Position numbers and translations under genes: made by a program
Notes under the pieces: generated by a model
What the model was told of the DNA's origin: nothing
The model's database searches: none
Seen by the model: the letters and a program-made list of their open reading frames with translations, nothing else
Source of the DNA: Fragilariopsis cylindrus CCMP1102
Taxonomy: Eukaryota > Bacillariophyta > Bacillariophyceae > Bacillariales > Bacillariaceae
Assembly: GCA_900095095.1 (NCBI GenBank)
Contig: FMBT01000465.1
Location: 24,573 to 88,572 of the forward strand
Direction of reading: 5' to 3'
Length of the DNA: 64,000 nucleotides
Part shown: in pieces, positions 23,991-34,019 of the stretch
Layout of the letters: each line of letters opens with the position of its first letter
Numbering within the stretch: the stretch's first letter is position 1

Positions 23991-24143
23991 ATGTCTGAGG
24001 TCAAGGCGACATATGGATGTCCTTGTTGTGGCAATATCCTTAGGAAGTGGGGATTTTGTTTGACGCACATGGAAGAATGCTGTCCTGAACAGATCAAAAA
24101 CAAGAGAGAATTACAGCAACACTGTGCTAGTATATTATTATAA
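23991..24143 (+). CDS. Small Cys-rich zinc-finger-like ORF, probably truncated
   Basis: 50 residues from ATG 23991 (open upstream to 23943). The pattern YGCPCCGNILRKWGFCLTHM, then EECCPE, gives a plausible zinc site (CPCC, then C-x3-H and CC). The last codons and stop are read through a block that also forms the 3' end of the secreted Cys-rich gene at ~27.05 kb, in another frame. This suggests the original gene was cut by that duplication. It may instead be a first exon of the PIN-domain gene; no clear splice pair was found. Confidence 0.35.
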   Translation: MSEVKATYGCPCCGNILRKWGFCLTHMEECCPEQIKNKRELQQHCASILL

Positions 24144-24212
24144 AGTGGAAAACGGACGTCCCGCCCCCCTCATCGTCACCAGCAGCGTACGATATATTCT
24201 AGAAGTAGAGTG
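24124..24212 (+). repeat. ~90-bp direct repeat, left copy
   Basis: Matches 27053-27142, including gacgtcccgcccccctcatc, accagcagcgtacg and agaagtagagtga. The GC-rich core stands out against AT-rich surroundings. Confidence 0.85.
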
Positions 24213-24400
24213 AATCAATATCAAAACAACAAACCTACTGTGCAATCGCAACAAACACCAACACCGCATCCATCCATCCCAAACACAGATCGTTCCTAAC
24301 AATCCCATTTAAAAATACACTCGATATCTTCATGGCCAGATCAAACGAGTAGAGGAATCTCGATACTTCATGGAATCACGGCCATAACAACAAACGATAA

Positions 24401-25305
24401 AACGCAGAAAATTTACGACGATGGGCCAAATATATCGTGGAACAATCCAGCAGAGCGGCGCATCACTTTCATAAACAACCTAAAGCCACAACCGCTCCAT
24501 TTCTCCTGCCATACGCACCGACAACGACAACCTGGATTGTTGTTCTCGATACTTGTGCAGTCCTCGAATTCTACGAATCAGTGTGTGGTATAATTCATTT
24601 AGCGAGACAAGCCCACCAACAACAACAGCATCGTCAACACATTGCTTCTTCTGATTCTTAGGTATCGCTAGCAGTAAAAGTACAAGCCGTATCACTATCT
24701 TGATACCATATGCCGTATGGAATGAATTGGATTATCGGTCAAAGAAGAAAAACAAGAATCAAGAATACAAAGCACGGAGAGCGAGCCGGATGTTGATGAA
24801 CGAACTGAAAGAACAGCAGGAGCAACAGCAACGTTCAGTGATTATCGGTACTCGCAGCGCGGCTGTAAGATCTCAGAGTGTGATGGAAATGAATCAAGCC
24901 GTGGAATGGTTCTTACAATCGACTATGACAGCATCAGAAACAAAAGAGGCAGCAGCAGCAGCAGCAGTAGTAGCAATGAAAATTTGGAACGATGATCGCA
25001 TTTCGGCTTGTGCTCTCTATGAGAAGAATCAGTTATTGATATCGAAGGCTGTCAGTAGTACCGATGGTGGAAACTCAATAGGTAGTGTCGTATTGATCAC
25101 GTCTGACAAGGTATTATCGGGAAAAGGCATTGCGAATCAACTGTTGGTGTACTCTCCTACCGATTTTTTACGGTACTATAACACACCACGGATGGTTGGA
25201 TTACAGTCAAGAATAGAAAGCAACTTCGACAAGAAAGTTTACAAAAGCGACAATAGTGGTAGAGGAAAACTAACCGCGATATATAACTCGATGGACGACC
25301 GCTAA
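24401..25305 (+). CDS. PIN-domain (PIN_4/Swt1-like) protein, 5' end unresolved
   Basis: Exon ~24401-24587, a 74-nt phase-1 intron 24588-24661 (GTATAA...TTAG), and exon 24662-25305. Splicing joins VLDTCAVLEFYESVC to GIASSKSTSRITILIPYAVW in frame, the normal PIN spacing between the first Asp strand and the Glu helix. All four acidic positions are visible: the Asp of VLDTC, the Glu of WNELD, an Asp of NDDRI and the Asp of ITSDKVL. PIN proteins of this group are endoribonucleases in RNA quality control. No in-frame ATG exists between the stop at 24398 and the PIN start. So an upstream exon, a non-AUG start or 5' damage must be assumed. Gln- and Ala-rich inserts lie between the Glu and the third Asp. 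Confidence 0.7.
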
Positions 25306-26181
25306 CAAAAAAGTACTGGAGCAACTACTCAGTCCCCTTCTAAATAAATGGTGATATAAGAAGGGACGATAATCCAACGATGCTACATATATTCACGCAG
25401 CGTTGTTGTGGCGGGAAGACTAAAAGTTGCGTGCGAGTGTTGTATTATGTTGCTCTCTTCCTCCCTCTCTCTCTCTATCTCTTATGATTAATTACATAAA
25501 CCTGTCCGTTTTTACGATGATCCATTCATTATATTGTAATATACTGCATACTAGCTATCTTTGAATATTCGATTTGATCTAATTTTGATAGAGCGAAATG
25601 TGGTTGTTGAATGAAATTAATCATACTCGCTATGAGCTCGCCGGTCCCAGTCACTAATGACTCGTGACCATTTGCTACAGTACTTATATATATTGATGAT
25701 ACGGGACATTGTACACAATATATATAGCATAGATCTACAACAATGATTGTAGAATTGTAGATAGCAGAGATAGATGATGATAGCGGCATATATTAAATAC
25801 CGTAGGTTGGGATGACATTCAATATATATATCTACTGGATAGCAGAGATAGATGATGATAGTGGCAGATGTTTAAATGCCGTATGCGTATACGACAATCA
25901 ATTTGAAGTTCAAGATTCATCTCGTCCCAGTTCCGAACACAAAGAACAACACACCATTGCGATCGATGATATCTATAATATATATATATCGGACATTACT
26001 GACTTACTAAAAAGTATGACCTGACAAGTGTTATTATTAATGACACCTGTACCGCTTTACGATTTTGTGTGCTAACGTACTCCTTATGACATAAAATAAA
26101 GCGTACTTCGTATTGAAATCACTACAGTACAGTACACAAAAAATACTGGATACACATCAAAACACGAACAGAACCAATTTT
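25306..26181. other. Intergenic with a short duplication
   Basis: No supported gene. tagcagagatagatgatgat occurs near 25759 and again near 25840 with similar flanks, a local ~80-bp duplication. ATAAAATAAA near 26092-26101 lies upstream of the Cys-rich gene. Confidence 0.5.
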
Positions 26182-27060
26182 ATGATGGCAACATTTTGGA
26201 TCCTACCAATTACGATGCTTTTAGCATTGATGGTACTCTTATTGCCCCAAAGTGTCATGGGGCAAGGCGGTATAGCGTCTAACGACCTCGTCCACGACAC
26301 CCAAGTTGGGGCAAGCCTGCAAAGAAAAAGGGAACTGGATCACGGGTCGTTCCCCCTATATGCGCCGGTGTCCCCCGTAATTAAGCTGTGTGCAGACAAG
26401 GCGGATACTTTTAAACTCAAAAGAAAGACAAAGAGTTGTGATTTTATTCAAGGAAAGAGTAAGAAGAAGCGCAAGAAGTTATGTAAAAAGAAAAAAGTAG
26501 CCAACGCTTGTCCCAGAACATGTAACTTGTGCGTCTTAACGAAATGCCCTAAAAAATCTGGGTCGAAAAAGTTTAAGATTGTTCCGTCTTGTAGTGACAA
26601 TCTTAAGTGTAACTATGACTACATCTTCACTGGATGTAATTGGGATGAGATTCGGTGTTCAGCACCGCAGACATTGAAATTCTGCGATAGCGGAGTGTGG
26701 GAAACCCTAACCCTAAAGAAACCACAACCAATATGCAGTCCCGACGAAGAAGTGTCAGAAGGTTTTCCCTTCGGGGAAGCATGTAAGCCATGCCCTAAAG
26801 TAAAACCGGCTGGTAAAGCATGTCCAAAGGATGCACCTGTAAATCAGTCTGATTGTTCCAAATACAAAAAACGCCTTGATGGTCGTCGTTGCAAGTATGA
26901 TTTTAGGTACATAGGATGTAACCTAGACGAAGTGAAAGAACGGGGATGCACACCATTTAGATCGTTCGAATGCACGGAGGAAAAGAAATGGCAAGAGTCT
27001 GTTGCGGACCCAAAACCATGTGGTTTAGAATTGGCACCTCCAGTGAAACCAGTGTGCTAG
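26182..27060 (+). CDS. Secreted Cys-rich protein with ShKT-like motif and two related Cys modules
   Basis: 292 residues from ATG 26182 (a second ATG follows directly; the frame is open upstream without ATG). The N-terminus is a clear signal peptide ending near VMGQGG. A first Cys cluster (LCADKADTF...CDFI...LCKKKK...ACPRTCNLC) fits a ShKT-like spacing, with a Lys-rich insert. Then come two related ~75-residue modules, each with CPK, C(N/K)YD(Y/F), a (T/I)GCN(W/L)DE motif and a final aromatic W-x-E/W-x-x. The inferred role is extracellular or wall-associated. Enzymatic function is not suggested. The last codons and 3' flank recur at 24124-24212. Confidence 0.75.
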   Translation: MMATFWILPITMLLALMVLLLPQSVMGQGGIASNDLVHDTQVGASLQRKRELDHGSFPLYAPVSPVIKLCADKADTFKLKRKTKSCDFIQGKSKKKRKKLCKKKKVANACPRTCNLCVLTKCPKKSGSKKFKIVPSCSDNLKCNYDYIFTGCNWDEIRCSAPQTLKFCDSGVWETLTLKKPQPICSPDEEVSEGFPFGEACKPCPKVKPAGKACPKDAPVNQSDCSKYKKRLDGRRCKYDFRYIGCNLDEVKERGCTPFRSFECTEEKKWQESVADPKPCGLELAPPVKPVC

Positions 27061-27142
27061 TCTGTTATTAACAAGTGGAAAACAGACGTCCCGCCCCCCT
27101 CATCGTTACCAGCAGCGTACGGTATATTCAAGAAGTAGAGTG
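27053..27142 (+). repeat. ~90-bp direct repeat, right copy
   Basis: Partner of 24124-24212. It begins inside the last codons of the Cys-rich gene and covers its 3' flank, so this is probably the original location. Confidence 0.85.
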
Positions 27143-27238
27143 ATTTTTTTAGTTTTGCATATCACATATACATTCTACAAAGAAAGAAAGAAGGAAGAGG
27201 GAAAATTATAAATAGCATTAATAATAATAGTACAGTAG

Positions 27239-27649
27239 CTAGCTGATCTTATATTCCATTAAAGCAAATAGCACGTATGATACACGTAGCATCATAATCC
27301 ACGATAGGGAGGATAAGTAGAAGAAAAAGAATGATGATGATCCATTTTGAGATGATGGTGCTGATGATGATGCACCATAAGTACTTCTGCTGCTGCTGCT
27401 GCTGCTGCTGATCGTACTGGTATTGGTATCCGTCGTAGCATTATAATTATTCGTATTGTCAATTTTAGAACTCATTGATAATGATGATGATAATGATAGT
27501 GAGGGTGAGGGTGGTTGACTATTACTACAAACTGTACTCCAATCATACCAATTAACTTTTTTACATTCGGATCCAATTATACACATATTTTCATTTCTAT
27601 TACAAGGTGATCCTATTGAAAAACCTGTAGTTGGAATCGACAACGACAA
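27239..27649 (-). CDS. Possible terminal exon of a GPI-anchored Cys-containing protein
   Basis: The minus frame lacks an ATG but looks protein-like: SPCNRNENMCIIGSECKKVN and WYDWSTVC give a compact Cys pattern. A Ser/Thr/Asn-rich stalk follows, then a hydrophobic C-terminus (FFFFYLSSLSWIMML region) that would fit a GPI signal or membrane anchor. Upstream exons were not found; minus frames at 27752-27946 and 28094-28336 are unconvincing. The Ser run is encoded by a GCT/TGA-type triplet repeat, so part of the openness may be repeat-driven. Confidence 0.3.
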   Translation of the reverse strand: MSLSIPTTGFSIGSPCNRNENMCIIGSECKKVNWYDWSTVCSNSQPPSPSLSLSSSLSMSSKIDNTNNYNATTDTNTSTISSSSSSSRSTYGASSSAPSSQNGSSSFFFFYLSSLSWIMMLRVSYVLFALMEYKIS

Positions 27650-28021
27650 CGTCCAGTAGTAGTAGTTGTTGTTGTTGTTGGCGTCGTTATTATTATTGTT
27701 GTTGGCATCGTGATAATAAAGTAGTCATCTCATTTTTCGCCTTCGTTCGGATCAATCGTGCACACTATTGCGGCACGATTGTCGATTGCTTTTTTTTTTT
27801 AGAATATTCGATTGATTGATGATACAATTATTCTTAAACGTGCTCGACACGACGACGTGAACTCGGTGTACCTCGAGCAACTGTGAATGGATCATACCGT
27901 AGACTACTTCGAGTACGAAGTACTTGTATGAAGCAATCTGGAACATCCTCGAGATTTAAAAAAAAATCGAAAATCAAAAATTCACACACAACAGCGGGCG
28001 CGCGATTCATTCATGCGAACC

Positions 28022-28041
28022 ACTCGACTCATGAGTCGAGT
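28022..28041. repeat. 20-bp perfect palindrome
   Basis: actcgactcatgagtcgagt equals its own reverse complement. A related half, cgactcatga, follows at ~28050. It could be a protein-binding site of bZIP type (the core contains two TGAGTC half sites) or chance. Confidence 0.6.
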
Positions 28042-28664
28042 CGAACCATTCGACTCATGAATCAAATATTTCCACAGAGAAGATCATCGTATTTTAAAAT
28101 GCTTCTTTGACTTTTTTAACAACGCAACGAATGAATAAATCCTTTCCTTTCCAATTTTTGGCACTGTAAACAACAACGACAATATGTAGGGTTCTGGATA
28201 TCCCAGAGATTTCTCTCCCGGTGAAGGAGAGAAAAACCATCGTTTCTAGTTTAACAGCCCTCCAGTTCCATTTTAATGCCGGACGGGTATACTTAAATTG
28301 TTTGTTGTAGCAACCTCCATCTTTGTGTTGAAGCATTCCTCCTACACGCTCAATGTGGAGCCCGATGACACGGCCACGACTTCGAATTTAATGGTAAAAA
28401 TAATCTTAGCGAGGCGATGGTATCCTATACAAACAATACATTTGTTTTGCCTCCATCCTCATATATAACATTGACAGCATCAAATACGACTACAAGTACA
28501 AGTACGATTTCACATGGTTATCAGAAACATGCTTATGATTCTCATCGTCGTTGTCGTCTATCTCCTCCAATTACCGATTGTCTAGACGAAGATAGTGTTC
28601 CTCGACGGTATCGCATTTGATGCAATTGGACAAGTAAAAAGGATGTCGTATCTTGTCATGTCGT

Positions 28665-29322
28665 CCGAAGTCCTGTCAGACGTACGTGATATTTATGCAT
28701 TACATTATATTATTTCCTCCTGTAATAGTTCTTCCTATTGTGACTTTCGTATCAGAAAAAAACTTTAGTATCAGAGGGGAAAAAAAATCCACTCATTTGT
28801 TGTTCTTTACGAATACAATTGTGTTCTTTTCTGTACTGTATGCAATTGTTCTTCATAATGTGTGATACATTCACACTTCTCATTTCAGTTTTACACTTCT
28901 CACTTCAGTGTTCTCATTTTGTGTTCTCTTTCATATCTTGTCATGTTGTCTGCTATTGGTCTGACATCACTTCTTGCCGTCTGCTATTGTTCTTCATAGA
29001 ACAACATTTCTCACTTCAATTTTACACTTCTCATTCCAGTGTTCTCATTTCATGTTCAATGTTCTCGTTTTGTGTTCTCATTCAGATAGGTATAGTACTT
29101 CGTATTGTGACTCTAGTATCAGAAAAAAAACTTAGTATCAGGAAAAAAAACCCACTCATTTATTGTTCTTTACGAATACAATTGTGTCCTTTTCTGTATC
29201 GCCGGTATGCAATTGTTCTTCATATGTGTGATACATCATTCACACTTCTCATTTCAGTGTCTCACTTCAGTGTGTTCTCTTTCATACCTTGTAAAAAGTC
29301 CTGTCAGACGTACGTGATATTT
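28665..29322 (+). repeat. Local direct duplication (~230-bp units)
   Basis: agtcctgtcagacgtacgtg occurs at ~28668 and ~29298. Sequence starting tgtgact and continuing through tgttctttacgaatacaatt to the cacttctcatttcag block occurs at 28740-28890 and 29106-29259. Phrases such as ttctcattt and cacttca are repeated in between. Non-coding. Confidence 0.75.
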
Positions 29323-29828
29323 CATTCGTGCCAACATTAAATAGTACGGCAGACCAAGTAATTATGAATGATACTGAACAACGCCACGCCCTCTTACAGT
29401 ACTTGTACGGTGTGAATCAATCGTCGAGCGTACGTAGTATTTGCTGTAAACAAAATGACTAATCTATTATAGATAATCTCGATCACTAACTTACTATTGT
29501 ACGGCAGTACGTCTTACTGTATTTGCTGGGATCTGTTGTATTGTTGTACCCTAGTACCGCAATGGCTTATGGTAGAATAAATATCTACGTACTCGTACGG
29601 GGTCGTACAAACAAGAATCGAGGGAAATCGTATCGTCACTGTTAGCTGTTCGCAGTTCGCATTCCGTTCCATAAATTGTTTTTATGTAGTCTTTATGATT
29701 TAAAAAGGTATTTGGAATGTCCATTTATTTTGTATTATCTATGGTATTATTTATGTATTATATAATAATATTATTATGGTATTATAATGTTATATATACT
29801 AGTCGTATATTATATACAGTACGACTAA

Positions 29829-29866
29829 TCGCCAGGTAATATACGGTATATAATATTATCTGGCGA
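29829..29866. repeat. Stem-loop, 14-bp arms
   Basis: tcgccaggtaatat (29829-29842) pairs with atattatctggcga (29853-29866) with one mismatch and a 10-nt loop. A short unpalindromic flank follows. It may be an AT-rich structural element or a relic of a small transposon. Confidence 0.65.
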
Positions 29867-31109
29867 GTAGTTGTCGATGTATATATTTATATTTTTTATT
29901 TATTGTATACATTGTGTACAGTATGTGTTTATTTCTTCGCTATTCTTCGCTTTTCAGCTTACTGTATGAAAAATACCGTATTATTGCATAGTACGTCTCG
30001 GGATGACCAGTTTGTATATATGTGATTTATAATATACGCCTATTAAGGTTTTCACTATCAGCGGAATAATGTATCGAAAATAATAGTCTAATTGACTATC
30101 GTATCAAAAATTTATAGTCTAATTGATTTTTAATTGTTCTTTTGATAACTTGAAGTACGACTATCACATTATATTTGTGACCGCGTGATACAACGCTAGA
30201 TTGTACGTATTAGTTTTTTAGTATGAGTACTCTCTGTGACTCGAGTTTTCTTTGAATACAGTATGTATTTTCCAACGCCTTCAATTTTAAATAGCGTAAA
30301 AGAATTTTCTGGCGAAGCAAGGTGTGATACAGTGACCGCGGTTTGCGTAAGCAGTCATAATTAATACTAGTTAGTAATTTTGCATATCAGTCCCGCCTAA
30401 TCACAACCCCTGGACCGTTATTGTATAAAATATTGTGTTTTATACTTAATTTACCTTATTTCCTTATTATGAAAATATATTGTCTTATTTTCTATAATTG
30501 GAGGACATAAAAAGTTATATAACTTCTAATAATTTTCGTTTTCATTAGCGGATGCACGGTCCTGCCCTTTAGCGCGAACGTGAGTCGTATGGGATTATGG
30601 CATTCTACTTAGAAGGATTTATTGATGGTTTTTGTCTTTATTCGTGCAATGACTTCTCAAGCAAAGCAAAAGTAATAAGCCCCACGAATATATTCAACCT
30701 AGAATGCACTAGTACTGGAACTATTAAGGCAATTATATAAGTATATATATTGAAAGAAGTCGTGTTGAATTCTCAAGTACAGTATTCAGTGGAGAATAGT
30801 CGTGGCATGACATGTAAGGCGCATTGTATCACATTGATTTCAGATTTTTGGATGAATCGACACTGATTTTTCAAACGAAGTAGCACCACGACAGAGGCGA
30901 TCTATCGCTGGTATACGGTATGTAGCAACGTAAAATCATTAAAATAAAAAACGAACAGTTCGCTTTTTTTGCATACAAAATTACGTACTTTCATAAAATC
31001 ATAAAAAAAAATCTTGATCATTCGCTTCTGTTCTCATAGTACATACAACACATAAAATAATACATCTCAACAAACAAAACTTTTAATAAAACAGATAAAT
31101 CTTTCAACC

Positions 31110-32459
31110 ATGCAGACCTTCCAACAAGAACAACCACTTGACTTTGAAAACCTTATGGAACGACAACGTCAATTGATGAAAGAAATGACATCATTGTCAT
31201 CACAAGTTGCTAATAAATCCAAATTGGATAATAGCAATCATACCGCATCCACAGAAGAATCTTCTTCTTCTTCATCATCACAACTTGATGATGCATCCGC
31301 GGCATCATCAGAAAAAGAAGAAGAATGGATTTCTAATTGGCAATTCGAACGTGTGCCATCAAATAAAAAATTAATGACGACGACGACGACGACAACGGTT
31401 GTCGAAACTACTGCCAAGGCCGATGTCGTTTCACCTTCGGCAGCACCTTCGACTGCTGCTGCTGCTATCTCATCCTCAAGCTCAAGCAATACTGATAATA
31501 ATAATAATACTACTACTCCTGAAGGTGGTGTATTTTATTTTGAACGTATCCTTCCAGCAGCTACTGACGTTACTGTTTCAACTGCTGCCTCTGCCTCATC
31601 ATCCTCCCCTAATTATAATCTTGACAATCTTACTGTCGAATATAATAATAATATTGGTGGTCATGATGATGACGATGATGATGATGATATGCTATTCGAT
31701 ATGGGCCTTGAAGACAATGATGATTTATTCGCTGATTTAGAATCAGCGGCTGTCGTCGGTACTGATGATAGTGAAATCTCACTTGATGATTTAATGGACA
31801 TGGATGTTTCTGCCATTGACAATCACAACAAGAGCAAGAATGCATCTTCTGCCAATAACAATTACGATGGCAGCAGCGAAAATGATGACATGATGATGGA
31901 TGACGTCGAAGAAGACAATGAAGAAGAAGGTGGTGACGATCATCGATTCTATTACACATCACCAATCGCAAGTAGCAGTCCATCAACACCTCCTCATCCT
32001 CTCAAGACATTTTCGTATCATAATTCTCCAACAAGCACTATTATACAACCACCGTTTGTTGTTGGTAGTAATAATAGCTCATTACGATCAGCAACGACAC
32101 GTCCAGCATTAAGTGAAATGCGTAAAATTATGAATAATTTTATGAATGAGGATAATGATACTACTACTACTAGTAGTACTACCACAACGCTTCCATCATC
32201 ACTATCACTACAGCAATCACAATCACAATCAAGACTGCCATGTGCAAGAGGTATGGATGGCATGTATTTAGATACATTACATAAATTACATGAAAGTATG
32301 CAACGATCAAAAAGGACACGTCAATCATTAAGTATTCAAACACAACATACACAAGAATATGCACGTAATATGTGTGTGTCACAAATAATTCAATCAGTAG
32401 AAGATTCAAGTCAACAAGTCGATACATGCCTACAAAGTGTTGTTGTTGGCATGAGATAA
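31110..32459 (+). CDS. Acidic low-complexity protein, unknown
   Basis: 449 residues, single exon. Residues ~10-40 (DFENLMERQRQLMKEMTSL) form a likely amphipathic or coiled-coil helix. The middle 300 residues are Ser/Thr/Asp/Asn-rich, with Asp runs near 190-215 and 270-285. The C-terminal ~80 residues (from CARGMDGMYLDTLHKLHESM to the end) are order-like and helical, and the most likely conserved part. No known domain is recognised. Codon-scale triplet repeats explain most of the disorder. It may be a nuclear or regulatory disordered protein. Confidence 0.6.
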   Translation: MQTFQQEQPLDFENLMERQRQLMKEMTSLSSQVANKSKLDNSNHTASTEESSSSSSSQLDDASAASSEKEEEWISNWQFERVPSNKKLMTTTTTTTVVETTAKADVVSPSAAPSTAAAAISSSSSSNTDNNNNTTTPEGGVFYFERILPAATDVTVSTAASASSSSPNYNLDNLTVEYNNNIGGHDDDDDDDDMLFDMGLEDNDDLFADLESAAVVGTDDSEISLDDLMDMDVSAIDNHNKSKNASSANNNYDGSSENDDMMMDDVEEDNEEEGGDDHRFYYTSPIASSSPSTPPHPLKTFSYHNSPTSTIIQPPFVVGSNNSSLRSATTRPALSEMRKIMNNFMNEDNDTTTTSSTTTTLPSSLSLQQSQSQSRLPCARGMDGMYLDTLHKLHESMQRSKRTRQSLSIQTQHTQEYARNMCVSQIIQSVEDSSQQVDTCLQSVVVGMR

Positions 32460-34019
32460 AGTATAAAGATAAATATAAATATAAATGAATTTGTATATAA
32501 ATTTGAAATGTGCAGAAAAAGAATTGAACACATACCCATTGTAATATTATTATATTAGTACATGCATATTAAACAATATCATTCATTCTATCTATTCTAT
32601 ATCTTATATTCTATATATAATCATAGATTACTATTCGAAATAGTATAAATGAATTGAACAATACAATAAATACATACTGTATGCAATATAATGCTGTAGA
32701 TAAGCAATAACAAAAACAATAGGAATATGCCACCGAGACAGCTACAGAAAATCAAAATCAAATAATGAATGAATGATTACCATCAAAGTTAGGCGTTAGG
32801 CATTCTCAAATTTATTAAAATCTACTTTCCTTCTTACCATGGGTAATGCCTTCTTACAGTATATAGATACAAGTACTTGTGACTACTTACTTAACGTACT
32901 ACACTATTATTTTTTTTAATTTTAGAGCGCGTTCGGCAAAAAATAATAGTCATTCACAGATGGCAACTTTTGGCAACTCGCGGCATGCAGGAAAAAGTTA
33001 AGAATCTTCTTTTCATCTTTTGAATTGACAAATTATTTTCTCACTATTTAATATTTATGCTTGACGCGCTAAAAGAGTCATCGTTGTATCCCGCCTACGC
33101 ATTCTTTGGACGAAGAAGACTCGAAAGGGGAAGATTCTTTTGCTTTGATGTCTCAATGATCAGAAGACCCATCATGCATTACAATATAATTGGTTGGGGA
33201 CATATACAGTAGCTAGCTGAGGAAACACTGTTAGGAACATAAAATAATAATCAGTAGGAACATAAAACTATATTATGCATCCATATCATATTATATTATA
33301 TTCGTCACCATGATTATGTTACATCCATTATCGTTATCACTTTATACTATCACTGAATCACAATACCTCTACACAATTAATAATGATGACATTGATGATG
33401 GTAATAATAGTACCGTTACGGTAGAAGAAGACAAAAAATCTATTCAAACAACAACATCTTCATTCGCTGACGAAGACAAAAGTGATGATGATAATACTCC
33501 TCTACTTTCATTATCACGATGGGATGCTGATAGTCGTAGCAGTAGCAGTAGCAGTAGCAGTAGCAGTAACGGCGGTCCTCCAACTTGTCCTATTCGAAGT
33601 AGAAGAAAGATAATGTAAATAACAATAAATAACAGCAATGTAAATAACAACAAACAACAACAATGTAAACAGCAGTAACAATGTAAGAAATAATAACAAT
33701 ATTATGAGTAACACAATGCGACCAAAGATAATATCGCACAAAGCTTCTGCCTACTCTACTACATCAACTCAAGCACAAGCATAGCCAATTACCAGTCGCC
33801 AGTTGCCAGTTGCTAGTAACCAGTAACCAGTAACCAGACAAAACAATAATAATGTATATAGTGTAATATAATGTAATAACATACCATTTAAAATCATATA
33901 AAATAGCGTATTTGAATACTGTACATATGTCCTACTGTAAAACAGTATAGTTAGTATTGAGTATAATTACATTATAGCATATATATTTATATATATATAT
34001 TATATTTATATATTCATCA
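32460..34019. other. Intergenic with one weak small ORF
   Basis: AT-rich. A tandem GTAAATAACA-type repeat lies near 33615-33700, and ccagt(t/a)(g/a)ccagt-type repeats lie near 33790-33838. The only possible gene is the small frame at 33310-33618. Confidence 0.5.
33310..33618 (+). CDS. Small low-complexity ORF, doubtful
   Basis: 102 residues from an ATG in a reasonable context (caccATGa). Rich in Asp, Ser and Thr, with a Ser run encoded by AGC/AGT repeats. No domain and no splice partner. It may be real, but the repeat content would keep the frame open by chance. Confidence 0.25.
   Translation: MIMLHPLSLSLYTITESQYLYTINNDDIDDGNNSTVTVEEDKKSIQTTTSSFADEDKSDDDNTPLLSLSRWDADSRSSSSSSSSSSNGGPPTCPIRSRRKIM

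Larger units (their letters stand above)
27650..31109. other. Long non-coding stretch with local duplications and palindromes
   Basis: No supported gene in ~3.4 kb. It contains a 20-bp palindrome (28022-28041), a duplicated block (28665-29322), an AT-rich hairpin (29829-29866) and many TACGTA/GTACGTAC-like words. 29.7-30.3 kb is extremely AT-rich. Confidence 0.5.

Noticed and set aside
24640-24665. Programmed frameshift in the PIN gene
   Set aside because: No slippery heptamer is present. A 74-nt GT-AG intron joins the frames and restores the PIN pattern exactly.
26700-26720. Telomere-like CCCTAACCCTAA
   Set aside because: Just two units, inside the coding region of the Cys-rich gene where they code for normal residues.
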